DNA from: Thuidium tamariscinum
Taxonomy: Eukaryota; Streptophyta; Bryopsida; Hypnales; Thuidiaceae
Direction: 5' to 3'
Assembly (NCBI GenBank): GCA_947034885.2
Contig: OX344750.2
Location: forward strand, 4,402,001 to 4,466,000
DNA length: 64,000 nucleotides
Below, piece by piece: positions 33,735-43,394 of this stretch. The position numbers and the translations under genes were made by a program. Below the pieces are notes generated by a model. It did not search any database. It was not told the DNA's origin and saw only the letters and a list, made by a program, of their open reading frames with translations. Every line of letters begins with the position of its first letter. Position 1 is the first letter of the stretch.

Positions 33735-35981
33735 TTGAGAGGAGTGGAGGGTTTTGCTTTGGCCATCATTTCTGCGAGGTTGGAGCTCTTGTGGTCTGTT
33801 CCAACAGAGGTTGTGCGCACCCCACCTCCTATGCTCATGATCGTGGACGAAAGTTGCGGCGGGATACAACGATGGCCAGCGCCTTGCATAATGGAGCCGC
33901 TACAGTCGATGAGGTACAAGAAATCCAATGCACACTTTATGAATGGGCGATTGCTGCAAGCGGAAACCCTGTTGTTGCGCAAGCAGTGGTCAATTGTCTG
34001 CATCAATGGCACTTATTTGAGTTGGAGAAGCCCAGTTCGCTTGCTTGGACAGAGTATCCTTGTAATTCTAGGTGGCGGCATTTGTGTTATACACACATTG
34101 CTCGTGCTTTGGGTTGGAAGCAAAGAATTTCTGAGGGAGATCCGAGAGGAATTCCTGCCCCTGTCTACGCCTTCATACGGACAAAGCTTTGGCCAGATTT
34201 ACCAGTTGGCGATGAAGGCCCAGGCGAGATTGCAAGCTGCTGAGCGGGCTCAAGACCTGCAATCACAAGGGAATTTACAAGTTCTTCTGGAATTACCAGC
34301 TACCACACAACCAACAACAACATTGGAACTGGAGATAGTAAGTCCCGTCCATGACCACGAAGAGGAATTCATATCACAGTCCGATTTAGGGATTCCACGA
34401 GGTACACTTGCACGAAGATTTGGCAGGGGAGGGCCACGGGGAAGGCAAGGCAATCGACGAGGAGGGAGAACAGGTGGTCAATTCAACGGAGTGGTAGCAG
34501 TATCAACTGACCAGTTTAGCGATGGAGTACAATTCATCAATGCAGACAATGCTACTCGAGGTGGAGGAAGAGGTGTTGCGAATGGTCGTGCCAAAGGGAA
34601 GGGACGTGCTGCCCATAGTCGAGGTGCACCAAGAGGGTGGATTCCGCCACCAATACAGCCGAATTCCACCTCCCCCCCTTCACTAAGACCGAGAGGACCA
34701 CCAAGGGCGCGAGTACTGGATTCACCTCAATCACACGGCCATCCATCCCGACGTGCTCGAGTTTCGCACAGCCCAAGGACACTTGGAGGTAGATCATCAC
34801 CACAACACCTTCGAAGCAGCAGCTCTCCAATCACACCTCAAAATCAGACACAAAATTCACCATTGGCCAATTCAACTCGAGAAGACTCCAACCACAGAGT
34901 TCAAGGACGTAAACAAGGGCGACTGAGGAACCTTCAGGGAGCGTTTGATAGGGCAGCACGAGTGGAAGAATGGATTCCTGATCTCACTACAGTGGACAAT
35001 GGATTCGTACCTGATTTGGATCGTGCACACATTGCAAATGTAAATAACGGAGTGGAAGAGACACCACTATTGGGAGACGTAGCTCTTCCAATTCCCATGC
35101 ACACACTTCCGTGTCAAGAAAATGGGCCCAACAACCGACAAGGAACAATATTGCCCGAGGGTGTGTGGGTGCGACTCGAATCCCTTGGATATGAATCACG
35201 GCAATGGGGAGGATTGGACGCATTCTTTGGAGATCCAGTGTTGGCACTATGGGTTGGAGATGTGCAATATTTTGGGATTCAATTTGGTGGAGGTGTTGGT
35301 TACCACCAGGTGAAAGTAACCGATTGCCTTTGCTTGGATTGGCGATTGTGGCCACATTTGCCTCAAAGTGGTGGACATACCACTCCGAATGCGCACCTTA
35401 TTTCAGCGATCCATGATGGAACAACCACTGCGCTTCTCCAATCAAGCGGCACTGCTATGTCAATTGGTGAATCCGTCTCTCAAATTGATAGCCAGCATAG
35501 GCAAGGGCCAATGTTCGAATGTACTCCTCCGAGAGCAGGGCGAAGCAATGGAACAGCCATCGACTGTACACATTACGAGAGTCTTCATCAATATGATGGG
35601 TGGACATCAGATTCCCAGGATGCATCATGGATGGCGGAATACCGCGACTTCACAGGTAATTCCTCTGACGATGAAAACTCTGATTGGGAAATTCTCAGTG
35701 TCAGTGACGATGCATTGGAAAACGATGCAGAGGTAGACCTCGTTGCTTACAAGGAATGGGGGTACCTTCATCAAGACCAGAAGGAAGCTCTTGAGAGGAC
35801 TCGAGCTTTGTATGCTGATAGTGAGTGGACAGAAGAGACATCTATATTGGACAACAACACCGCTGATTTTCGGGGACCTTGCCCTGGGCCTACGCAACGC
35901 TTCCAACGGACGAAACAACCCCCTCGTTATTTTTTTGATTTATGGTGGGATGATTTGACAATAGCTGAACTAGTAAAATAG
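33735..35981 (+). CDS. N-terminal part of piggyBac transposase ORF (748 codons, ends at in-frame TAG)
   Basis: In the same frame as the catalytic ORF at 36087-37373 and separated from it only by TAG 35979-35981. Its last residues (FFDLWWDDLTIAELVK) plus the post-stop residues (TNVYACQQC) form the normal piggyBac N-terminal motif, so this is one broken protein. Before that come a basic RGG-rich disordered stretch (about residues 225-400: GRGGPRGRQGNRRGGRTGG), a compact aromatic stretch (about 485-550, LGYESRQWGGLDAFFGDPV), and an acidic patch. For the first ~150 codons the alternative frame 33872-34243 (MASALHNGAATVDEVQEIQC) looks more protein-like, so a frameshift or missed intron near 34.19-34.25 kb is likely. 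A long RGG N-terminus is unusual for piggyBac. Function of the extension unknown. Confidence 0.6.
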   Translation: MRGVEGFALAIISARLELLWSVPTEVVRTPPPMLMIVDESCGGIQRWPAPCIMEPLQSMRYKKSNAHFMNGRLLQAETLLLRKQWSIVCINGTYLSWRSPVRLLGQSILVILGGGICVIHTLLVLWVGSKEFLREIREEFLPLSTPSYGQSFGQIYQLAMKAQARLQAAERAQDLQSQGNLQVLLELPATTQPTTTLELEIVSPVHDHEEEFISQSDLGIPRGTLARRFGRGGPRGRQGNRRGGRTGGQFNGVVAVSTDQFSDGVQFINADNATRGGGRGVANGRAKGKGRAAHSRGAPRGWIPPPIQPNSTSPPSLRPRGPPRARVLDSPQSHGHPSRRARVSHSPRTLGGRSSPQHLRSSSSPITPQNQTQNSPLANSTREDSNHRVQGRKQGRLRNLQGAFDRAARVEEWIPDLTTVDNGFVPDLDRAHIANVNNGVEETPLLGDVALPIPMHTLPCQENGPNNRQGTILPEGVWVRLESLGYESRQWGGLDAFFGDPVLALWVGDVQYFGIQFGGGVGYHQVKVTDCLCLDWRLWPHLPQSGGHTTPNAHLISAIHDGTTTALLQSSGTAMSIGESVSQIDSQHRQGPMFECTPPRAGRSNGTAIDCTHYESLHQYDGWTSDSQDASWMAEYRDFTGNSSDDENSDWEILSVSDDALENDAEVDLVAYKEWGYLHQDQKEALERTRALYADSEWTEETSILDNNTADFRGPCPGPTQRFQRTKQPPRYFFDLWWDDLTIAELVK

Positions 35982-36086
35982 ACGAATGTATATGCTTGCC
36001 AGCAGTGCACTAACAAAAACGACCCTAGGAGAAGAGGTCGCCCTGCTGGTTGCAACGGTGGCCCGAAATGGAAAGACACGACTGTT

Positions 36087-37373
36087 ATGGAGTTCCGAGC
36101 ATTCTTAGGTATTGTAATTCTCATGGGTTGCAAGCTATGTCCGTCTGTTCGACATTATTGGAGTAAAGATCCATTTTGGAAGTGTGCATTGATTCCTCAA
36201 GTTATGAGTAGGGATCGCTTCGAGTGCCTCTTCCGTTGCCTTCACTGCGTGAATAACTCTACCCTGTGCCAAGATAAGAAGGCTGAGCAGTACGATAAGA
36301 TTGGCAAGGTTCGATGGGTGCTAGAGCAGTTTGTCACTCGATCAAAAGAGCTCTTCAATTGTGAAAAATTCCTCACCTGCGACGAGATAATGATAGCTTA
36401 CCGCGGTCACTTTTCCCCAATTCGTCAGTATATCCCTGCAAAACCAACTAAATATGGTATAAAATGTTGGGTTGCCGTTTCAAACCCCAGCAGGTACATA
36501 TACAATGTGATTCCTTACCTTGGCAAGAATGGGGATGAGGTCGAATCATTGCTTGGTGAAAAGGTTATTCATCAATTGACCAGCGGTTTGAGTCACAGAT
36601 CCCATACGGTGGTCTGTGATAATTTCTTTACCTCGCCACAATTGTTTCACAATCTACTAGATCGAGGCATCTTTGCCACTGGGACGGTGCAGGGTAGACG
36701 TGTTGGATTTCCTTCAATCTTGCAAGGAATGAAGTGTGGTGACCATCCGAGGAGCACCTTATTCTGGCGTATGCATAAATCTCACAAAATGGCAGCAACG
36801 ACATGGTATGACTCGAAGCCAGTTTCCTTTCTTAGCACGTCTGCAAATCCCACGGGTGAAGCCATAGCATTGCGGTGGTTACGTGGTGAACGGCAGGAAA
36901 TTCCTACAAGTCCACAACAGGCGGAGTATCAGCTACATATGAAGGGTGTAGATTTGATCGATCAGATGCGACGTGATTACACAACCCAGTTCCACTCTCG
37001 GAAGTGGTGGCACAAGTTGTTCTTTTTTACACTGGACTCATCGCTTCAAAACGCTTGGGTGCTATATCGTGATGATCAGCTGCGTCGTGGAGAGAGGTGT
37101 AGTGGTGGACGGCTTGGCTTTTACATTGCTGTGGCGAAGTCTCTTATTGAGCGTGCTGTTTCACTCCCTCGAACATGCAGCTTGAATAACATTCACCCGA
37201 ATGCCATTCATTATACTGTGCAGCTCCCTGGTGGTTTGCGTCGGAGGTGTCAGGTTTGTAAAAAAAAACAGCGTCGCGTTTGCAGAGCCTGCCAATGGTT
37301 GCCGTGTTGTGATGAACCATGCTTCGCTAAGCTCCACTCACAGAGAAAGTGGGCCTTACGCCTCTCTCAGTAA
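36087..37373 (+). CDS. piggyBac-like transposase, catalytic and C-terminal domains (DDE_Tnp_1_7)
   Basis: 428 codons from the first Met after the TAG. Coding similarity really begins upstream at 35982. Catalyses TTAA-specific excision and integration by a DDD RNase-H-like core. Seen: MEFRAFLGIVILMG; D99 in LTCDEIMIAYRG; D178 in VVCDNFFTS; D289/D292 in GVDLIDQMRRDY followed by RKWWHKLFF; and a C-terminal cysteine-rich domain (CQVC, CRAC, CC, C..H at about 382-416) of the kind that binds terminal repeats. All three catalytic Asp are present, with no stops or shifts in this part. Without the N-terminal residues across the TAG the protein may not fold or multimerise normally. Nearest relatives would be PGBD-type transposases; host domestication is unlikely because the element keeps both ends. 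Confidence 0.9.
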   Translation: MEFRAFLGIVILMGCKLCPSVRHYWSKDPFWKCALIPQVMSRDRFECLFRCLHCVNNSTLCQDKKAEQYDKIGKVRWVLEQFVTRSKELFNCEKFLTCDEIMIAYRGHFSPIRQYIPAKPTKYGIKCWVAVSNPSRYIYNVIPYLGKNGDEVESLLGEKVIHQLTSGLSHRSHTVVCDNFFTSPQLFHNLLDRGIFATGTVQGRRVGFPSILQGMKCGDHPRSTLFWRMHKSHKMAATTWYDSKPVSFLSTSANPTGEAIALRWLRGERQEIPTSPQQAEYQLHMKGVDLIDQMRRDYTTQFHSRKWWHKLFFFTLDSSLQNAWVLYRDDQLRRGERCSGGRLGFYIAVAKSLIERAVSLPRTCSLNNIHPNAIHYTVQLPGGLRRRCQVCKKKQRRVCRACQWLPCCDEPCFAKLHSQRKWALRLSQ

Positions 37374-37539
37374 TCTTACGGTTTGTTGTTTCTTGTTTGT
37401 TTGCGTAGAGTGGTTGTTGCGAACTTCTCCTGCATCCCCGGGATCAGAGTCGAAGAGTGGAGGGCACTGTCGACGACGTCGACTAGTATCTGCAAGGCAC
37501 TTAAAGTGACGACACCTTTGATCGTCGAGGCTGCCGCAT

Positions 37540-37602
37540 TCTTGCACCTTCGACAGTGTTGCCAGTCGATCTTGCACCTTCGACAACGTGCCAGTCGACC
37601 TC
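37540..37602. repeat. Two ~30-bp direct repeats in the piggyBac 3' region
   Basis: TCTTGCACCTTCGACAGTGT and TCTTGCACCTTCGACAACGT, each followed by GCCAGTCGA. They lie in the ~1-kb non-coding segment between transposase stop and right terminus and may be internal transposase-binding repeats. Confidence 0.65.
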
Positions 37603-37938
37603 GAATTCTAAGAATATTGTTTTTCATTTACAGGACAACCACCAGTGTAGTTAGCATCGTTTAGTTTTTGTGAATTTTAGCTACGTGGTAGCTTTTGCCC
37701 AAGCTGCATGCGCCTTGCAGATTTGAATACTTACAGGTCGTAGAACGGACTCAGTCGGGGACTCAGTGACAATTTTTGGGGACGTTGGGCTGCTCAGACA
37801 TTATCGTGGCCTTTGATGTGCTCACAGGACCTTATGGCCAAATTTTGTGAATTTTGAGCGATGTTTGTGGTTGCAATTCGGTTTTATACTTTTGTCGAAC
37901 CTGTCACCCTGTTTTGCTTGCTACTTGTAACCGCAGGG

Positions 37939-38001
37939 AACCGCCGTGGGAACCTCAGCGTCCGGTCATGGTAGTGTGCTCAACCGGTTCCCACGGTGGT
38001 T
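37939..38001. repeat. Hairpin in the piggyBac 3' region
   Basis: Arms AACCGCCGTGGGAACC (37939-37954) and GGTTCCCACGGTGGTT (37986-38001) pair at 15 of 16 positions around a 31-nt loop. Could be an internal inverted repeat used in transposition. Confidence 0.7.
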
Positions 38002-38388
38002 TTAGCCACCTTCAACCACATTACAAATTCGCTCAGGATCACGTTACTTGAATTTTTGTTCTGTAATTTTGGGAAGTGAAGCAAGAGGTGCTTTCCTTGC
38101 TTCACACCAATTTTAGATTCCTCCTGAGAACTATAGCCCTCGCTACAGGTGTTGAAGCACTCGGCACTGACACAAAAGTCCGTGTGTTTTCGGATTTCGG
38201 ATCCAATCGGACCTTCGCATCGGCTAATCTGATCACTCGATTTTCAATCAAGACTTTGCTTTGAGCCCCGAAGTATGCCTACTTTCCATCGCTACGGTTA
38301 CTTTCTGTCAATTTCCGTTTTGCAGCATGCATCTGTGTGTTTAGTTCGACCCTCCTCAGAACCTCCTCCGACGGTGCGTTTGAGTGTG

Positions 38389-38400
38389 GGCGGTGAGGGG
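38389..38400 (-). repeat. piggyBac right terminal inverted repeat
   Basis: GGCGGTGAGGGG directly before TTAA; exact inverse of 33315-33326. Confidence 0.92.
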
Positions 38401-39145
38401 TTAAAAGAATAAATCCAAAGAGTAACCATCTATCTATAATTATGCTTAACCCCTAAAAGACATAAGAAGTCTCAGGTAAGTTCCTACAAATTTATTTTTG
38501 ATTCGATGTTCATGAAATTTGGATAGACTATATAAATTTTTATACCCTTTTGAAAATCTAAATTTATAAAAATAGGTGCGTAGCCTATTAACGATTTAGC
38601 GGTGTTATTCTGTGAGCTTATGAGCATGAGCCTGTGAGCGTAGAGTAGGGTTTCTGTGAGTGCAGAGCTTAGAAATTTGAAGAAGAATTAGAAAACTTAA
38701 TTTTATTCATTAAAATTGATTCCATCTCACAATTTGGATCAAATTTTTTATTTCTAATAAATTTTAGGACCTACTTTTGTGACCTATTATCGTGGACCTA
38801 TTATCATGGACCTATTATTGTGGTTTTGTTGAATTCAAATGAAAATTTTAATTTTCAATCTTACCTAAAAGTATACATTACAAACTTGAAGAACTCAATT
38901 GATATGAAAGATGAATGAAGACGAAATTAAGTTTATTTAGAATATTCAATGATCATTATCCTATAATAATGTAGGTCTTCTTGAGGCCTAAGGAAAGGTA
39001 CCAATAATTTTTTATTGATGTATTGTTATTACAATTGTTTAGGTTTTTAAAAAAATTGTTGATAAGGATCTTTACTATACTAAATTTTATTTTAGTTGAT
39101 CATATCTTGTAGCACTATGAGTTTTCTCAAGGCCAATAAGAGGGT
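38401..39145. repeat. Segmental duplication, module I (right part)
   Basis: Collinear with 41247-41975 ('aaaagaataaatccaaagag', 'gaagactagaa', 'ttgaggcctaa.gaaaggta'). It contains the left portion of the GTGAGC-rich element that is complete at 41444-42805, truncated near 39145. Non-coding. Confidence 0.85.
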
Positions 39146-39159
39146 GTTAGCTCAACAAT

Positions 39160-39382
39160 GCTAATATGTGAGCATGAACATGCGAGCATGTGAGCTTCTA
39201 ATATGTATATAAGTAGATATACTACCACCTTTGAAGGTGTTTATAGTAAAAATACCTATAATATAGGTACCTATAATATAAATTTACTATTATGATAAAG
39301 AATTTCTATAATTTAAGCACCTATATTATAGGTGCATCATCTTTGAGGCTCATAAGCTCACACTTCTATGCTCATTATGTAA
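39160..39382. mobile_element. MITE, GCTAGTATGTGAGC family
   Basis: Ends GCTAATATGTGAGC and, inverted, GTTACATAATGAGC, with the family's 'cctataatataggt' interior. It sits at the break where the module I right part stops. Confidence 0.55.
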
Positions 39383-39384
39383 CT

Positions 39385-40710
39385 TTAGCTAAGGTAGATT
39401 AAGCCAATACCAATTGTTGACATATTACCACCCAAATGTAGGATCCTCATTGATTCTACAATAAAAATCTATGATAGTAGCAAAGTTAAGGCATATACTA
39501 TTGTCATAGATTCTTTTTCTAAAATCAATGACAACACTACATTTGGATGATATTAGGTTCTTAATTAGGTTAGTCGTTGGAATTGGATTAAGCTACTCTC
39601 TATATGTGGTCTTAACAATAAGTTAAAATTGGCATTTGATTATAGATTTAGCATAGTATATAAGAACATGTCTATCTATAGTGACATTTATTTGTTGGAT
39701 CATTGCAAGAAACACCGGTCTTATTTCATATTACAATGAGAACCATTTTTTTGTTGTCTACTATAATTTTTGGAGATTAAGTTCAATGAACATGAAATTT
39801 TTATTGAACATACCTAAATTTAAGGTTATTAGATCCATTATTTTTCAAAAATTTTAAAAAAAACTTTATATTTAAAAATCACTTTTGTTGAGCATCACAA
39901 TTTGTAGTTTACAAAAATCACTATGTTATGAGTGCCCAAATTTAATGATTTATAAACAAAACTTTCATGGTCTATACATATAGGTATAAAACTTATAAAT
40001 TTTGAATGAAATCCAAAAATATGTTATTTCATGTCCTCCACATGAGTGCAAATTTTTTTCCATTGCGCATAATTTTTTTCATTGAAGATGGTTCTAAAAT
40101 TGTTCTTTTGGTGAAATCTCATCAAAATCAACTCTTTAAGAATGGACAATTTTTAGTTTTAAAAAAAATTGATTTTCCTATTTTTTACAAATTAAAATGT
40201 AAAAGTATCAATTTTCATGAGATTTTGCACTTTTCTAGTTCTCCTACTTAGAGATTTTTTCAATAATTTTTCATTCTAGGGTACCTTCTTCTTAAAGATA
40301 TATACATGAAACATATTTTTTATTATTTTTAAAAATTATTTTTCTAATTTTAAAGCCCTCCTGAAGGAAAAAAAAAGTATTGTGAAAACGCTACGCTTTT
40401 TGGACAGTGTTTCTTATAGTGACCTTGTTCTTCAACTTAATTGCATATATTTCAAGCAACATCACATAAAATTTATATTTTTGAAGTTGTTCACCGCTTA
40501 ATGTGTGACAACTTAGACTCTCAGAAAACATGATATTTTTTTTTGCCAATGACATCTAAAACGCAGTTTTCTTATAGTGCTAGTTGCAAATGTCCAATGC
40601 AACTACAAAACTCATTGCAAACTCTAGTTGCAAAACCCCTTGTTTTCTTCTAATGATATACTCTCACAAATGCTAATATAAATTATGGTTGTTGAGATTA
40701 CTATCAATAT
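39385..40710. repeat. Segmental duplicate of 52655-53270 (5' flank of an oxidase module)
   Basis: Apart from the 728-bp MITE, it is collinear with 52655-53270, the DNA in front of oxidase gene 2 ('agctaaggtagattaagcc', 'ctatgatagtagcaaa', 'tagcatagtatataagaaca', 'gacatctaaaacgcagtttt'). It ends at 'gattactatcaatatt', where the MITE fragment at 40713 begins. Confidence 0.85.
39697..40424. mobile_element. MITE, GCAAGAAACAC family, 728 bp, TSD TTGTT
   Basis: Ends GGATCATTGCAAGAAACAC and the inverse of GGTCACTATAAGAAACAC, flanked by TTGTT (39692-39696, 40425-40429). The paralogous stretch near 52970 reads tatttgttcttcaac with a single TTGTT and no element, giving an empty site and exact boundaries. 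The 80-codon frame at 40006-40251 lies inside and is not a gene. Confidence 0.85.
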
Positions 40711-40712
40711 TA

Positions 40713-40948
40713 GGGTCGTTGCAAGAAACACTTACCGGTTTTGGCTCAAAATGGCTCAAAATCAGTGAATCCTGTAAGTCCTGTGACCCTCTGAAATAAA
40801 TTTTTTTTAAATTGAAAAAAATATGGATAATTTGAAGAGCAATGAGAATATTATGTCTCTTGAAATTCAGACCTAAGAAATTTTTTCTCTAAATGTTATA
40901 GACAATGGAAAATACAATGAAAATAGCTCTTTTTTCACTAATTTGAAA
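40713..40948. mobile_element. Truncated MITE, GCAAGAAACAC family
   Basis: Begins GGGTCGTTGCAAGAAACAC and runs ~235 bp into AT-rich MITE-like sequence, then stops abruptly at the start of module II 3' flank (ctgtataagttgcgttc). It sits where the oxidase gene would be expected. Confidence 0.6.
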
Positions 40949-41975
40949 TATACTGTATAAGTTGCGTTCATTCATCTCCACTTCCGATGAACTCCGAATT
41001 TGTGGCAACTAAGTGTGCTTCTGACACAGAATGATCGATAGTGTCGACTGCAAGCATGGCCGGAGTATCCTCTAAAATTTTGTCATTCTAGAAGATGGTC
41101 CCGTTCGATCTAATTCTCTGAACTTTCTCTGCAAAGTGCAAAGCAGGTTTCAAATTCAATTGAGCCAGAATTCTGAGGAGGGAATATGGGGAGTTTGTTA
41201 CCCAATGCACATGCCAAAAATCCACCCCGCCTGTAGCCAAGTTGCCTTAAAAGAATAAATCCAAAGAGTAATAACCATCTATCTACAATTATGCTTAACC
41301 CCTAAAAGACATAAGAAGTTTCAGGTAAGTTCCTACAAATTTATTTTTGATTTGATGTTCATGAAATTTGGAGAGACTATATAAATTTCTATATCCTTTT
41401 CAAAATCTAAATTTAAAAAAAAAGAGGTGTTTAGCCTATTAGCGGTGTTATTCTGTGAGCTTGTGAGCTTGTGAGCATGAGCCTGTGAGTGTAGAGCAGG
41501 GATTCTCTGAGTGCAGAGCTTAGAAATTTGAAGAAGCATCAGAAAACTTAATTTTATTCATTAAAATTGATTCCATCTTAAAATTTGGAACAAATTTTTT
41601 ATTTCTAATAAATTTTAGGACCTACTTTTGTGGCCTATTATCATGGACCTATTACCATGGTTTTGTTGAATTCAGATGAAAATTCTAATTTCAATCTTAC
41701 TTAAAAGTATACATCACAAAAATGGAGAACTCAATTGATATAAAAGATGAATGAAGACGGAATTAAGTTTGTTTAGAATATTCAATGATCATTACCCTAT
41801 AATAATGTAGATCTTCTTGAGGCCTAAAGAAAGGTACCAATAATTTTTTATTGATATATTGTTATTACAATTGTTTAGGTTTTAGAAAAAAAATTGTTGA
41901 TAAGGATCTTTACTATACCAAATTTTATTTTGATTGATCATATCTTGTAGCATTATAAGTAATCTCAAGGCCAAT
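40945..41975. repeat. Segmental duplication, module II 3' flank with the empty piggyBac site
   Basis: 40945-41246 matches 32913-33310, though ~110 bp of that stretch is missing around 41178. From 41247 it matches 38401-39145. The two matches meet at a single TTAA (41247-41250), where module I carries the piggyBac element. Confidence 0.92.
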
Positions 41976-42805
41976 AAAAAGGTATCAATTATTCCCTCTT
42001 CATTTATAAGTTAATTGATTTGTTTAAATTTTGGAATAAAATTTGTTCATATAATTTCATTATATGTGGAAAGAGCTTAATTGCACCAAATTTTATTTTG
42101 TTCATGACTATCTTGTAGTAGCATAGGTTTTCTCAAAAGCCAATGTGGGCATCTACACTTTTGTCTTAATGTATCAATAATGAAATTTGTTAAGATTTTT
42201 TTTTAAAAATTGGTTGATAGAGATTAATTTTGTAAAGAATGAACTTCGTTATACAAGATTATTGATTAGTTGAATCCTTCTTGTTTCTTAGTACCTCCCA
42301 ATGTCCAGAAGAGGATTGAGCATTTATCATCTTGATACTTGTCAAGCTTTCCTAAATTTTTGTGAACACTCTCCTTTAACTTTCTTCTTAGTACCCTTTG
42401 GCACTAAGGGGAATCCCACGGCTCTAACCAAAAAAAAAAAAAAAAAAAAATTTCCCTTCCCCACAACTTTGGGACTTTCCTTGGTGCCAAGAGGTATTAA
42501 AAGAAGAAATACGGAGAAGAGTGATCATGAAAATCTAAATTTGAATGAAATAACCTCATTTGATTTCAAAAAAATTCTAATTAATCACCAATTTTTTTCT
42601 TTTAAAAATCTAGCAAAGTACAATAAATGGTACAACAAGGTCGTTCAAGAGACCACGGAGATAGATCCACGATAATGGATCTATGGTAATAGGTACTAAA
42701 ATTTACCAAAGTTAATAAATTTTGGCCAAAAATTGTAGATGGAATCTTTAAAAAATTGGATAGACTCTCAAGCTCACAGGCTCACAGGTTCACAAAATAG
42801 CAACC
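41444..42805. mobile_element. 1.36-kb element with GTGAGC subterminal repeats
   Basis: Left end ggtgttattctgtgagc followed by repeated GTGAGC/GAGC units (41455-41490); right end, inverted, GGTTGCTATTTTGTGAACC with similar units. Terminal likeness to the small GCTAGTATGTGAGC MITEs suggests it is their longer relative. It includes an A21 run and a small hairpin (about 42375-42510: ttcttagtacc..ttggcac pairs with gtgccaagaggtatt). The 124-codon frame at 42301-42675 spans these low-complexity parts and is not convincing. Confidence 0.5.
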
Positions 42806-43243
42806 TTGCCTAGCCTATAGTCATGTTGCTCTAAACTTTTGGAGCAACTTAGGCAATATGTGCAAAAATCCTCCTATGACTTTGAAATTTGGCAAGTGTA
42901 TGACTTATATGATAAAGATGTGAATGTCAAAAAATAATCACAAGTAGTGTAAAAATCTCACATTAGGAGGAGTTAAAGTTACTTGCCTTGTTGAGCAAGG
43001 TTGAGGAAGAAAATTATCTCCTAATTTTAAATTTTATAATCTTCTAATCCATGCAATCCAAGTTTTTGAAATTTTTACAACACATTCACAACAATGTCTA
43101 GCAAAAAAATTTCAATTTCTTCCTTCTCATTTTTTTCTTATTGCCCTAAAAGAGGTTGTTTTTGATAATCTTTTCTCCAAAATGTGCCTTCCTCCATCAA
43201 GGATTAATCATCATGTATTCTTTGCAAACTACATTACAACAAT
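42806..43243. other. AT-rich intergenic
   Basis: No gene or clear repeat seen. Confidence 0.4.
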
Positions 43244-43394
43244 GCTAGTATGTGAGTGTGAAAATGCAAGCATGTGAACTTTGAGCATACATATAAATAA
43301 ATATCTTACCACCATTGAAGGTGCTTATAATATAAACACCTATAATATAGGTATATAGGCTCACGGGCTCACACTTTTAGGCTCACATAATAGC
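43244..43394. mobile_element. MITE, GCTAGTATGTGAGC family, short
   Basis: 151 bp, ends GCTAGTATGTGAGT and GCTCACATAATAGC, with 'acctataatataggt' interior. Confidence 0.65.

Larger units (their letters stand above)
33311..38404 (+). mobile_element. piggyBac-type DNA transposon, 5,086 bp plus TTAA duplications
   Basis: Element 33315-38400, flanked by TTAA at 33311-33314 and 38401-38404. Terminal inverted repeats are CCCCTCACCGCC (33315-33326) and its exact inverse (38389-38400). It is GC-richer than the flanks and carries a piggyBac transposase. The paralogous copy at 40945-41975 has the same flanks joined at one TTAA (41247-41250: GTTGCCTTAAAAGAATAAAT), which is the empty site and proves the boundaries. 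TTAA specificity with precise duplication is the hallmark of piggyBac. The perfect termini suggest a fairly recent arrival. Confidence 0.95.

Noticed and set aside
37350..37664. Small overlapping frames after the transposase stop (37356-37627 minus, 37383-37664 plus)
   Set aside because: Lie in the non-coding 3' region of the element, conflict with each other, and have no motifs.
42430..42450. A21 tract as a retroposon tail
   Set aside because: No LINE/SINE body or target duplication around it; it lies between hairpin arms in a DNA element.
42301..42675. 124-codon frame with a poly-Lys run
   Set aside because: Runs through an A21 tract and hairpin arms inside a repeat element; composition-driven.
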